The notes under the pieces were generated by a model. That model did not search any database. It was given only the letters and a program-made list of their open reading frames with translations, and was not told the origin of the DNA. Of a stretch of 64,000 nucleotides of DNA, positions 1-8,295 are shown piece after piece. Made by a program: the position numbers and the translations under genes. Position 1 is the stretch's first letter; every line of letters begins with the position of its first letter. Source of the DNA: an uncultured Methanomassiliicoccales archaeon (GTDB lineage Archaea > Thermoplasmatota > Thermoplasmata > Methanomassiliicoccales > Methanomethylophilaceae); contig CAUFXM010000001.1 in assembly GCA_959597175.1 (NCBI GenBank), forward strand, positions 62,001 to 126,000. The letters run 5' to 3'.

Positions 1-122
1 CGCGGTTCTTCAACCCGCTATGCTCTGCCATGCAATCTCCATCGGTTACACAGTTAAAGGTTCTGCGTTCATCGCGGGGGGTCCGACCCCCTTCTTTATT
101 AACGACACCGCCATCGTCAACC

Positions 123-1268
123 ATGCGCGACGACGGCCAGGACAGGATGGAGGAGCTGGGGGACCTGATAGACAGGGCCGCAGGCAAGCTCTATCCAAGG
201 GGGGAACATGGGAAGAGCATCCCCGACCGCGACTACCGCATAACCCGGATGTTCCCGTACTTCCTGGTCGTCTGCCTGGTGATCTGGGTGCTGTCGATAC
301 TGTATCTGCAGGACTACAGGTTCTCCAAACTGCTCGAGATACTCTGCCTCGTATTCGTCGTATGCTTCGCCATACTCGGGGTCCCATGCACTGTCGTCAT
401 GGACCGCGGGGTGTTCAGCAACTGGGCGGTCTTCGGTCTGGCGGTTCTGCTGACCGGGATTCTCTGGCTATCCGGGATATCGATGGGCCAGGTGTACTAC
501 GCAGAGGCAATAGAGAACATCATGGGCGCCGTGGGCATCCATCTGGACGACTACTGGCAGTTCATACTGGGGTTCTCGGGCACACTGGCACTGGTGTTCT
601 TCACGTCCATAGGCGTATTGAGCGTTATCAACGCGTACATGCGCAGGTACGTAGGCGACGTGTTCCTCGCTATGCAGCGCCGCGCGGGGACCGGCGAACG
701 CGGGAAGGCAGAGAAGTTCTTCATGGTCCCCGAGATCATCGATGTGGAGGAGGTGATACTGGAGCCCAGGGGAACGGACCACGTGTTCGACTTCAGGACA
801 GCGCTCGGTGTGATCTCGTACCTGTTCCTGCTGGGGTTGCTCGTGTCGTCATACGTGTTCCTCAACCCGCTGCTGACGTCCGTCCTCGAATGGCACACGA
901 TGCTGGCGGTGATGCTCATGCTGTCGATGTTCACTCCGGCGCTAGTCCTGCCGTGGCAGATCGTCCGCAGCGTCGGGGCCAAGGTGAGGTCGTCGGCTCC
1001 GAGGGACTACTACCTCTGGACGGGTGCGAGGAAGAGGCTGTTCTCGACGTTCGCGACGTTGGGGGTGTTCATGCTGCTCTTCGTCCTGTCCGTCTATCTC
1101 GGCAACAGCATCGGAACCATCGTGAAGAGCTACGTATCGTTCCTCATCCCGCTGCTCGTGACATCGCTGATATACGGGGCCATCTATGCCAACAGCTTCG
1201 ACAGAGTGACCTGCAGAACGATTTGCACAAACTTCGAAAAGGGCAAGGATGGAAGGGATGACCCCTGA
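123..1268 (+). CDS. multi-pass membrane protein of unknown function
   Basis: A 381-residue protein starting MRDDGQDRMEE. The reading frame is open further upstream to position 30, but that extension is Pro/Ser/Arg-rich and looks non-coding, so I chose the ATG at 123; the ATG nine codons in is a possible alternative. The N-terminal 40 residues are hydrophilic. About eight hydrophobic segments follow, four before and four after a soluble loop of roughly 70 residues that contains charged stretches (RRAGTGERGKAEK). The C-terminus is short, basic and hydrophilic. I recognise no family motif. It converges with the small membrane protein at 1393-1782. The function is unknown and only membrane location is supported. 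Confidence 0.7.
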   Translation: MRDDGQDRMEELGDLIDRAAGKLYPRGEHGKSIPDRDYRITRMFPYFLVVCLVIWVLSILYLQDYRFSKLLEILCLVFVVCFAILGVPCTVVMDRGVFSNWAVFGLAVLLTGILWLSGISMGQVYYAEAIENIMGAVGIHLDDYWQFILGFSGTLALVFFTSIGVLSVINAYMRRYVGDVFLAMQRRAGTGERGKAEKFFMVPEIIDVEEVILEPRGTDHVFDFRTALGVISYLFLLGLLVSSYVFLNPLLTSVLEWHTMLAVMLMLSMFTPALVLPWQIVRSVGAKVRSSAPRDYYLWTGARKRLFSTFATLGVFMLLFVLSVYLGNSIGTIVKSYVSFLIPLLVTSLIYGAIYANSFDRVTCRTICTNFEKGKDGRDDP

Positions 1269-1392
1269 GGTCCGTCGACCCGTGATCGTTAGTGGTAAAG
1301 GAGGAAAACAACGAGGCTACTTGCCGGGTCATCCCTTTGAAATCTGCATCTACTCATTGTATTTAAAGAAAACGGTAATTAACATCGTTAGG

Positions 1393-1782
1393 TCAGCTTT
1401 TCCTGCCCTCCGTCCTCTTCCTGCGCTTGATTTCGATGGTCTTGGCGATCACCAGGACGATGGCCAGCGTCGCCAGGGGCACGACGGCGTCGGTGATGTC
1501 GCCCAGGGCCCAGTATGCCACGACGAGGCCGAGTATGCCGACGATCCCGAAGCGCTTCAGGATGCCTCCCGCGCCAAGGACCAGCATGAAACCGATCACG
1601 AGAACCCATACGAGGATGTTCACGATCACGTCTGACGACAGTATGAGGAACGTCCTGTCCCCGATGAGCTCTTCGAAGTACCCTGCGGCGTAGTTATTGA
1701 CCAGAACCGGCACCACGACCACGAGCACCAGCGTCAGGACCAGTCCGCCCAGGAATGATTTGACTGCATCCTTGGCTCCCAT
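1393..1782 (-). CDS. small membrane protein, hypothetical
   Basis: 129 residues starting MGAKDAVKSFLGG, with about four hydrophobic helices: a very hydrophobic one near residues 12-30, then at about 53-72, 75-92 and 97-115. A strongly basic tail (EIKRRKRTEGRKS) probably faces the cytoplasm. A purine-rich stretch (GGAGATGG) lies about 10 nt before the ATG and can act as a ribosome binding site. Its upstream neighbour, the TPR gene at 1876, is divergent. I recognise no domain family. The hydrophobic pattern and the clear start support a real gene. Confidence 0.6.
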   Translation of the reverse strand: MGAKDAVKSFLGGLVLTLVLVVVVPVLVNNYAAGYFEELIGDRTFLILSSDVIVNILVWVLVIGFMLVLGAGGILKRFGIVGILGLVVAYWALGDITDAVVPLATLAIVLVIAKTIEIKRRKRTEGRKS

Positions 1783-1875
1783 CGGGCCACCATCTCCTTC
1801 TCCGTAGTAATAATGTTCGACAGTCCCGCGGTTTCCCGCCCATCGGATTTATATCCGGAGCTGTTAGAGCAGTCC

Positions 1876-2502
1876 ATGACAGATGCCGCTTACGAGGCCA
1901 TGAGCAAGGCCAAGAGACAGGCTGAGAGCGGGAATCCCGAGGGTGCGGTAGAGACGCTGGAATCGTATCTCAAGACCGATCCGCACAACACCAAGCCGAG
2001 GCTCCTCCTGGCGGACATCATCGTCCACAGGCTCGGAGACATCAAATATGGGCTCATGCAGCTCGATGTCATCCTGGACCTGGAGCCTGACAACGTCGAT
2101 GCGCTGAAAGCGATGGTGACCGTGCTCTCCCAGGATAAGAAGAACAACAAGGAGACCGATGCCATGTTCCGCAGGCTAGTGGAGGCGGAGCCGTCGGCCG
2201 CCGTGTACAACGAGTACGCCAAGTTCATGCGCCACCAGATGACCGACTTCAAGAGGTCCCAGGAGCTCTACGAGAAGGCTATCGCCCTGGACCCGTCGAA
2301 GTACGACTACCACCTCAACTACTCGGTGCTCCTCCTCAACGACATCAGGGACTACGAGAAGGCGAGGGTCGAGCTCGAGACCCTCCTGGAGATGAGGCCA
2401 GGTGACGCCATGGTCAAGCGCAACTACGACAAGCTCATGCGCGAGAAGTTCGACAAGGACGGCAACCTGAAGAAGGGGATGTTCGGGAGGCTGAGGCGCT
2501 GA
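1876..2502 (+). CDS. TPR-repeat protein
   Basis: 208 residues starting MTDAAYEAMSKAKRQ. The protein consists of helix-turn-helix repeats with the small/large spacing of tetratricopeptide repeats, for example around AESGNPEGAVETLESYL, LGDIKYGLMQLDVIL and YEKAIALDPSKYDYHLNYS. It ends in a basic tail. TPR scaffolds bind other proteins; the partner cannot be read from the sequence. The frame is open back to 1813, but a TATA-like box (TTTATAT) centred near 1851 sits about 25 bp before the ATG at 1876. That spacing points to a leaderless transcript starting at this ATG. Confidence 0.75.
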   Translation: MTDAAYEAMSKAKRQAESGNPEGAVETLESYLKTDPHNTKPRLLLADIIVHRLGDIKYGLMQLDVILDLEPDNVDALKAMVTVLSQDKKNNKETDAMFRRLVEAEPSAAVYNEYAKFMRHQMTDFKRSQELYEKAIALDPSKYDYHLNYSVLLLNDIRDYEKARVELETLLEMRPGDAMVKRNYDKLMREKFDKDGNLKKGMFGRLRR

Positions 2503-2522
2503 TCCCGGCCGGCCGGAATGAT

Positions 2523-2536
2523 TTAGGTGTACCTAA
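2523..2536. promoter_or_regulatory. DtxR/IdeR-like palindromic operator
   Basis: The sequence TTAGGTGTACCTAA has perfect 6-bp arms (TTAGGT/ACCTAA) around a 2-bp centre. It resembles the binding sites of the DtxR/IdeR/MntR family of metal-dependent repressors (TTAGGTTAGG...). It lies 3 bp before a TATA box (TATATAAAG at 2540-2548) upstream of rubrerythrin. That the gene is controlled by iron or another metal is an inference. Confidence 0.5.
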
Positions 2537-2539
2537 TCT

Positions 2540-2597
2540 GTATATAAAGATTGTTAGGCCAGAACAAAGAAAATAACGGTGTTAACAATCTATTTAT
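2540..2597 (+). promoter_or_regulatory. two candidate TATA boxes for rubrerythrin
   Basis: TATATAAAG (2540-2548) and CTATTTATAG (about 2588-2597) both look like archaeal TATA elements. They would give leaders of roughly 60 and 15 nt before the ATG at 2633. An inverted repeat TTGTT/AACAA (2551-2567) lies between them. Two start sites would allow one metal-controlled and one basal promoter; this is inference. Confidence 0.45.
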
Positions 2598-2632
2598 AGT
2601 CCTGGCATTTCTCTAAGTTCAGAGGTTGTATC

Positions 2633-3172
2633 ATGGAACTGAAAGGATCCAAGACAGAGGCAAACCTGCAGACCGCCTTCGCCGGAGAGTCGATGGCCAG
2701 GAACAAATACTGGTACTACGCGTCCCAGGCCAAGAAAGAGGGATACGAGCAGATCGCCGACATCTTCATGGAGACCGCCGAGAACGAGAAGGAGCACGCG
2801 AAGCTCTGGTTCAAAGCCCTCCACGACGGAAAGGTCCCCAAGACGGTGGAGAATCTCAAGGACGCCGCCGACGGTGAGAACTACGAGCACACCACCATGT
2901 ACGCCGACTTCGCCAAGGAGGCGGAGGAGGAGGGCTTCACCGAGATCGCCAAGCTGTTCAAGATGGTCGGCGACATCGAGGCCCACCACGAGGAGAGGTA
3001 CAGGGTCCTCCTGAAGAACATCGAGGACGGCATCGTCTTCAAGAAGGACAAGGTCGTCATGTGGAAGTGCCGCAACTGCGGATACATCCACATCGGAGAG
3101 GAGGCCCCTGCGGTCTGCCCCGTGTGCAAGCACGCCCAGTCCTTCTTCGAGGTCAGGGCCACCAACTGGTGA
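2633..3172 (+). CDS. rbr: rubrerythrin
   Basis: 179 residues, the usual length for a two-domain rubrerythrin. The N-terminal ferritin-like four-helix domain (about 1-138) carries the expected Glu/His iron ligands, such as GES (19), ENEKEH (50-55) and EAHHEE (116-121). The C-terminal rubredoxin-like domain has Cys146, Cys149, Cys162 and Cys165 (WKCRNCG and CPVCKH) for one Fe(SCys)4 site. The family reduces hydrogen peroxide in anaerobes using electrons from rubredoxin or NAD(P)H. GAGG lies about 8 nt before the ATG. The upstream DtxR-like palindrome suggests metal control, and a GC-rich hairpin follows the stop. Confidence 0.95.
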   Translation: MELKGSKTEANLQTAFAGESMARNKYWYYASQAKKEGYEQIADIFMETAENEKEHAKLWFKALHDGKVPKTVENLKDAADGENYEHTTMYADFAKEAEEEGFTEIAKLFKMVGDIEAHHEERYRVLLKNIEDGIVFKKDKVVMWKCRNCGYIHIGEEAPAVCPVCKHAQSFFEVRATNW

Positions 3173-3187
3173 TTAATCAAACTCCAG

Positions 3188-3206
3188 CCGCCCTACGGGG
3201 CGGCCC
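3188..3206 (+). terminator. GC hairpin after rubrerythrin
   Basis: A GCCGCC/GGCGGC stem with a short loop begins about 16 bp after the rubrerythrin stop. It could end transcription or stabilise the 3' end. No long U-run follows, so a terminator role is only plausible. Confidence 0.4.
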
Positions 3207-3279
3207 ACTTTCAAATGATTATAGTTATAATCTTGTCCGTCCATTTCATTACCAGCGACTAAAGTCGCGGGTTGATACG

Positions 3280-4860
3280 ATGGACAGCAGAATCAAACTG
3301 GCCACGTTCGCACTCGCCCTCGTGCTCTCGGTGTCCCTGATCGCCGTCAGCGCCTCGGACGATGCGGAGGCCGCAGACGGGGTCCCCGCCACTGGGGATC
3401 TGACCCTCCAGGGCGATATGGGGGATATCGGTGCCCACACCTTCGGGCCCGGGGACGTACTAACGATCGCCAATGAGTTTAGCATCAGCAGTTTCCAGTT
3501 CACCTTTGAGCAGGGGTCTGCCATCTCCCTGATGGGGATGCCTCAGGAGATCCCTTCCGAATGCTCGCTCTCCTCCGATGGCTCCTTGTCTGTGAGCATC
3601 GGCGAGAACCTTGAGACAATAAGCCTCAATGCTGACGGAACATTGGAGTTCCAAAATGCCAGCGGGACGATCTCGATCTCCAACATGGCAATCTCCGGGA
3701 CCATCAGTAGCACTGGCATCCAGGTCAACGCGAGCATAAGCTCCGTGTCGTTCAACAATCCTCCCAGCACCACGGTCGCGTCCAACATCTCGATGACATT
3801 CAGTCTGACTTCATCCTCCTCAACTGATGGGAGCACACAGATGATCATCGACGGACCCCATATCGACATTGGCAGCGTCGAAGTCAGGGATGGAACGACC
3901 ACCATCATGTCTGCCAATGGGATCTCACTCGACATCGAGATGAACCAGGCATCCACGACCCAGTCCGCCACATTGTCCGCCTCCGTAAGCAACGTTCTGA
4001 TCGGCGGTACCGGCGGATCCATAACCGTCAGGGACGTCTCCGCGGACTTCGACCTCTCCGCCGAGGGTGACATGTCCAGCATAACCACCGGTACGTTCGT
4101 CGGAACGATGCACATCGATGCCAGGATCTCAGTCGGCGGGTTCGAGTACGATATCACCAGCGGCAATTCGTCCTCCCTCAGCGTCAACGACGTGTCTGTA
4201 TCCGGAAGCTTCGACGCCGTTGTTTCCGAGACCAGCATCACTCTGACATCCGATGGAACGACATCCGTCAGGGTCGGCGGAGCAACCCTTGAAGACTCTC
4301 AGACTCAGATGGAGCTCTCGAACGCTAACCTGTCCGTGAGCGTCAACATGACATCCCCTCTGCAGTCCACTCAGCCCATCCTGATGGCCCAGACGGACAG
4401 TCTCCAGGCATCCGTCGATGGTAGCGTCAGCAGCTTCTACCTCTACACCGACGGCGGGAGCATCACTCTGAGGGATGCGAACATCGACATCGGACTGGAC
4501 TCCAATTTGGAACAGCCCTTCAGCGGGAACATCAGTGCGAGGATATTCCAGACCGACAACATCGATGGCGAAGGTTCCAGATGGGTGATGGAGAACTTCA
4601 CTGCAGACATGGACAACAGCACGATGGGTGCAGAGAGGGGTATCAAGACCCTTGCGAATGGAACCAATGAATACTACACTCAGGTCCATGCGGACCAGTC
4701 TACAGGTGATTTCACCGGAACGCCCTCCGACCCCTTCGAGATCGACGTCGAAGGCGGCGGGGATGACAACACCATCATCTACATCGCGATCGTTGTGGTG
4801 GTGATCGTCGTCATCGTCATCGCGGCCGTGGTCATCAGCAGGCGCAAGAAGAACGTCTGA
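3280..4860 (+). CDS. secreted, membrane-anchored surface protein
   Basis: 526 residues. The N-terminus (MDSRIKLATFALALVLSVSL) is a typical signal peptide ending near an SASDDAEAADG stretch. A long Ser/Thr/Asn/Ile-rich ectodomain follows with alternating short strands and repeated phrases of the type SxxVSVxGxxS, suggesting a beta-solenoid or stacked beta-sheet fold. Near the end DDNTIIYIAIVVVVIV starts one transmembrane helix, followed by the basic stop-transfer SRRKKNV, so the protein should be outside the cell and C-terminally anchored. The frame runs upstream to 3061, but the signal peptide fixes the start at 3280. A TATA-like TTATAATC lies upstream near 3226. Adhesin or cell-surface roles are guesses; I recognise no enzyme motif. 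Confidence 0.8.
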   Translation: MDSRIKLATFALALVLSVSLIAVSASDDAEAADGVPATGDLTLQGDMGDIGAHTFGPGDVLTIANEFSISSFQFTFEQGSAISLMGMPQEIPSECSLSSDGSLSVSIGENLETISLNADGTLEFQNASGTISISNMAISGTISSTGIQVNASISSVSFNNPPSTTVASNISMTFSLTSSSSTDGSTQMIIDGPHIDIGSVEVRDGTTTIMSANGISLDIEMNQASTTQSATLSASVSNVLIGGTGGSITVRDVSADFDLSAEGDMSSITTGTFVGTMHIDARISVGGFEYDITSGNSSSLSVNDVSVSGSFDAVVSETSITLTSDGTTSVRVGGATLEDSQTQMELSNANLSVSVNMTSPLQSTQPILMAQTDSLQASVDGSVSSFYLYTDGGSITLRDANIDIGLDSNLEQPFSGNISARIFQTDNIDGEGSRWVMENFTADMDNSTMGAERGIKTLANGTNEYYTQVHADQSTGDFTGTPSDPFEIDVEGGGDDNTIIYIAIVVVVIVVIVIAAVVISRRKKNV

Positions 4861-4868
4861 CGAAACAA

Positions 4869-4894
4869 GACGGCCCGTCTCAGCACGGGCCGTC
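4869..4894 (+). terminator. hairpin terminator after the surface protein
   Basis: A perfect 10-bp stem GACGGCCCGT/ACGGGCCGTC with a 6-nt loop lies 8 bp after the stop at 4860. It is a strong candidate for the 3' end of the surface-protein transcript. Confidence 0.6.
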
Positions 4895-4925
4895 GCCCTT
4901 CCATTATCCTCAAAAAAAGTATGGC

Positions 4926-4943
4926 CCCGCGGTCGCCCGCGGG
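4926..4943 (-). terminator. hairpin downstream of fttA
   Basis: A CCCGCGG/CCGCGGG stem with a 4-nt loop lies just after the fttA stop on the minus strand. A run of T in the minus-strand orientation (from AAAAAAA on + at about 4914-4920) follows it, which is the layout of a terminator. Confidence 0.55.
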
Positions 4944-4951
4944 TAATGGGC

Positions 4952-6856
4952 TCATCTGAGCCTTATGGTCTCCAGGTTCAGGGGGGCCTTGGTCTCGATC
5001 CCGAACTTCTTGTAGATCGATGAGGCCAGGTCCGTGCACTTCCTGTCCTCCCCGTGACCGATGATGATCTTGTCCGGCTTGGGCTCCAGGGACGAGATGT
5101 ACCTCATGAGCTGCTTCCTGTCGGAGTGGCCGGAGAATCCGTCCACCGTCTCCCTCTGCATTTTGATCTTGAGGGTGATGGGCTTGCCGCGCATGTTCAT
5201 GGTTATCTCCGACCTGCCTCTCTGGATGGTCCTACCTATGCTGCCCTCGCTCTGGTAACCGACGAAGAGGAGCCAGTTCTTCTCGTCGTCAGCCCACTCC
5301 CGGAAGTACTCCATGACCGGTCCGCCGGACATCATACCGCTGGTCGCCAGCACGATGCACGGGTCGGGGGAGTGGCATATCTCCTCCCTCATGTCGGCGG
5401 TCTCGACCCTCTTGAAGATCGGGGACAGGAACGGGTTCTCGTTCTGCTGGAATATCTGGGTCCTCAGCTGGCTGTTGAGGTACTCCGGGTATGCGGTGTG
5501 TATCGCCGTTGCCTCCCAGATCATACCGTCGAGGTAGACGGGCATCTTGGGGATGCGGCCGTTGCGCATGAGCTCCTCGATGACCAGCATGACCTCTTGC
5601 GATCTCCCCACCGCGAAGACGGGGATGAGGACCTTGCCGCCGTGCTGGGATGCCTGCATGAGGTACTGGCCCAGCTGTTCCGATGCGTCCGCCCTGGAAG
5701 GCTGGACGTCGTTGTGCCCCCCGTATGTGGATTCGATGACCAGGGTCTCCAGTCTGGGGAACCTGTTGGTGGCGGGGTTGAAGAGCCACGTCTTCTCGTA
5801 CTTGGTGTCACCCGAGAACGCCACGTTGTGGAGTCCGTCGCCGATGTGGAAGTGCGCGATGGCGGATCCGAGGATGTGCCCGGCGTTGTGGAACGTGAGC
5901 CTGACATCCGGAGCGATATCGGTGGTCTCGTTGTACTTCAGCGTGATCGTGTGCAGTATCTCCTGCCTGACGTGCTGTGCCTCGTAGGGGGTCTTTTTGT
6001 TCTCCCCGAAGCCGAGCTTGATGTTGTCCAGCTGGAGCAGGGCCATCAGGTCCCTGGTCGGAGGGGTGCAGTACACCGGCCCCTTGTACCCGTACTTGAA
6101 CAGTGCCGGCAGGGTCCCGCAGTGGTCGAGGTGGGCATGGGTTATGACGACGGCGTCGATGTCGGTCAGGGGCTGCACCTCGGGTATGGCGAAGTACGGC
6201 GTGGCGTCGGAGCCAGGGTCGAGTCCGCAGTCGATGAGGATCTTGCTCTCCCTGGTGGTCAGCAGCGAGGCGGACCTCCCCACTTGCCTGAAACCTCCCA
6301 TGGCGGTGACCCTGACCCACTGCTCGCCCTCGAGCTTGGGCCTGGCTATCCTCCTGGCAACGTACGTGAGCATCTCCTGGCGCTCGTCGTGGTTGGCCCT
6401 CATGTAGCCGCGGACGTCCGAGACGGTCTTGGACGGTATCGGAGGGGCGCGGATGACCTTCACGTTCCACCCGGACTCCTTCCTCAGGTCGGCCAGCAGC
6501 TGTCCCTCCTTCCCGACGACCTCGTTGGGGTTGACGGCCTCGATGAGGGCCTCCCCGGTCTCCTCTAGGAAGTTGATGTCGAAGATGTCCGCGGACTCGG
6601 GGATCATGGAGCGGATCTTCTCCTCCACCTTCGCCGGATCCTCCAGGTTGGCCGGGTCCGGGCGTATGTCCACCCTGCGGTGGATGTTCTGAGCCAGCGA
6701 CCTGGCTATGGAATCGTTGGCCGATACCTTGTCGTAGTCGTCCGTGTAGACCACTACCAGCGGCCCCTCGAACTTGATCTCCTTGATCTTTATGTCCGGG
6801 GGCATGTTCCTCTTGACCTCTTCCGTGAGGTTCTCGAACAGTCTGTCGACATTCAT
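4952..6856 (-). CDS. fttA: FttA / aCPSF1, transcription termination ribonuclease
   Basis: 634 residues from the ATG at 6856 (MNVDRLFENLTEE), the normal length for archaeal CPSF1. The open frame upstream runs into psmB and is not coding. N-terminal KH-type RNA-binding domains (about 1-145, with NEVVGKEGQLLADL) precede a metallo-beta-lactamase domain whose zinc-ligand motif is H240-A-H242-L-D244-H245. The beta-CASP part follows, then the C-terminal motifs FSGHSDR and IIGHGE. The family cleaves nascent RNA at U-rich 3' ends and terminates transcription by archaeal RNA polymerase. The gene lies 76 bp downstream of psmB on the same strand, an arrangement seen in other Euryarchaeota, and may share its transcript. 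Confidence 0.95.
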   Translation of the reverse strand: MNVDRLFENLTEEVKRNMPPDIKIKEIKFEGPLVVVYTDDYDKVSANDSIARSLAQNIHRRVDIRPDPANLEDPAKVEEKIRSMIPESADIFDINFLEETGEALIEAVNPNEVVGKEGQLLADLRKESGWNVKVIRAPPIPSKTVSDVRGYMRANHDERQEMLTYVARRIARPKLEGEQWVRVTAMGGFRQVGRSASLLTTRESKILIDCGLDPGSDATPYFAIPEVQPLTDIDAVVITHAHLDHCGTLPALFKYGYKGPVYCTPPTRDLMALLQLDNIKLGFGENKKTPYEAQHVRQEILHTITLKYNETTDIAPDVRLTFHNAGHILGSAIAHFHIGDGLHNVAFSGDTKYEKTWLFNPATNRFPRLETLVIESTYGGHNDVQPSRADASEQLGQYLMQASQHGGKVLIPVFAVGRSQEVMLVIEELMRNGRIPKMPVYLDGMIWEATAIHTAYPEYLNSQLRTQIFQQNENPFLSPIFKRVETADMREEICHSPDPCIVLATSGMMSGGPVMEYFREWADDEKNWLLFVGYQSEGSIGRTIQRGRSEITMNMRGKPITLKIKMQRETVDGFSGHSDRKQLMRYISSLEPKPDKIIIGHGEDRKCTDLASSIYKKFGIETKAPLNLETIRLR

Positions 6857-6932
6857 GTGAAATCCCGCTTTCATTTGGGTCTGAACAGGTTCAGAAGGGA
6901 AGTCGTTTGGAAGCGGTTTGGGAGCCGTAGGC

Positions 6933-7568
6933 TCAGTTGGGGAAGGCGAATCCAAGGGATTCGCACCTTGACATGATCTCCTCCCTGGAGAGGGACTCGT
7001 AGCCATCGGGGCCGATGTAGGAGACCAGCATCCCGTCGCCTGTGCAGTTGTCCCTCCTCCTGGCGGAGTTGAGCGCGGTGATCGCCGCGTTGATGCCCTC
7101 GTCCTTGGTCATGCCCTCCTTGAAGGTGGCCTCGAGGGATCCGAGAGCGAAGTCCGAGCCGGAGCCCACCGAGCAGTAGTTGTCCTCGATGTACCCTCCG
7201 GCGCCGTCGATGCTGAAGATGTGCCCGCCGGTCCTGTCGTAGCCTCCGACGATGAGTCCGAGGTAGAACCCCTGGCGGATGACGCTGGCCACCAGAGTCG
7301 CAGCGGTGCTCACGGACATGGGCGCGCCCTTCTTCATCCTGTAGATGGAGATCTCGCTCTGCATGTAGCGGACCATCAGCTGAGCGTCCCCGACCACTCC
7401 GGCGATAGTCATGCCGATGTTGTCGGAGAGCGGGTAGACCTTCTGGACGTGGCTGTGGGCGATGATGTTGCCCATGGTCGCCCTCTGGTCGGAGGCAAGG
7501 ATAACCCCGTCCTTGAGCTTGATTCCGATTGTGGTCGTACCGGTTTTAAGAGTCTCCTCGGCTGTCAT
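6933..7568 (-). CDS. psmB: proteasome beta subunit
   Basis: 211 residues. A 10-residue propeptide MTAEETLKTG ends in Gly just before Thr11 (TTTIGIK), the N-terminal nucleophile exposed by autocleavage. Further family hallmarks are DGVILASDQRAT, with the conserved Asp and a strand toward the catalytic Lys region, and SVGSGSDFALG. Beta subunits form the inner rings of the 20S proteasome, which degrades unfolded proteins delivered by PAN or Cdc48. AGGAG lies about 9 nt before the ATG, and a TATA-like element (TTAATATAG) about 75 bp upstream implies a leader of about 45 nt. fttA follows downstream. Confidence 0.96.
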   Translation of the reverse strand: MTAEETLKTGTTTIGIKLKDGVILASDQRATMGNIIAHSHVQKVYPLSDNIGMTIAGVVGDAQLMVRYMQSEISIYRMKKGAPMSVSTAATLVASVIRQGFYLGLIVGGYDRTGGHIFSIDGAGGYIEDNYCSVGSGSDFALGSLEATFKEGMTKDEGINAAITALNSARRRDNCTGDGMLVSYIGPDGYESLSREEIMSRCESLGFAFPN

Positions 7569-7727
7569 TGGTCAATCTCCTAGTGAATGGAAAAAGGCAC
7601 CGTCCTCGACCGTGCTACCTTCCTGAAGAGCACCCCTCTATATTAATCCTGTGAATGTACGGATTTGTTCCCCGGATCAGGCGGGCCACGGGACGTTGGG
7701 GATTGTTTGATATAGACAGGAATAGAT

Positions 7728-8270
7728 ATGAAGCTAATGACATCCCAATCCAGGCCGATCGGGCATCTCGGTCTTCTCATCTGGGCCGTCGGAGGCGTCC
7801 TGGCGATCGTATCCATAGCACTGACATGGGTCACCATCAGGGCGACGCTGGTTGACGGGTCGGTGTCAGAGGTCGTGATGTCAGGAATGGACCTGGTCAC
7901 TGCCGGGGCGGGGTCATGGTCCCTCGTTCCGGTCCTGGTCGCAGCATTCGCAGTTGCCTCCATCGCGCTTCTGGTCAAGAACGTCGTTCGCCCGGGCATG
8001 TCGGTGAGGGCGGAGGCGATGGTGCTGCCGATAATGACTGTCGTATTGTTGCTCTGCATTATCAACATGGACGGGGTGCTTGCCTTCACCGACCCTCCCG
8101 ACGGGTTCCTGTCGGATGAAATGCCCTCCTGGGTTCCGCCGCTCATCGATGGCAGGATCGACTATGCCCTTGTGTCCTGCGAGACATCCAGGTACATGGG
8201 CCCGGGAGGGATGCTCGTGTCCTGGATTGGCTCGATCGTATACGGGTACGGTCTCCGCAGGACCCTTTGA
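7728..8270 (+). CDS. four-helix membrane protein, hypothetical
   Basis: About 180 residues with hydrophobic helices near residues 13-35, 63-85, 95-112 and at the C-terminus (GGMLVSWIGSIVYGYG), and a short basic end (LRRTL). The layout resembles small four-TM proteins, but I recognise no family. TTTGATATAG (7706-7715) lies about 26 bp before the in-frame ATG at 7737. Transcription may therefore be leaderless and the true start 7737, three codons later. It is followed after 25 bp by the alcohol dehydrogenase gene and may share its transcript. Confidence 0.6.
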   Translation: MKLMTSQSRPIGHLGLLIWAVGGVLAIVSIALTWVTIRATLVDGSVSEVVMSGMDLVTAGAGSWSLVPVLVAAFAVASIALLVKNVVRPGMSVRAEAMVLPIMTVVLLLCIINMDGVLAFTDPPDGFLSDEMPSWVPPLIDGRIDYALVSCETSRYMGPGGMLVSWIGSIVYGYGLRRTL

Positions 8271-8295
8271 ATAGATCGGAGTCGCTCGCCCCAGC

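Noticed and set aside
6857..7006. 50-residue N-terminal extension of FttA
   Set aside because: It is Pro/Ser-rich, overlaps psmB, and the family length fits the ATG at 6856.
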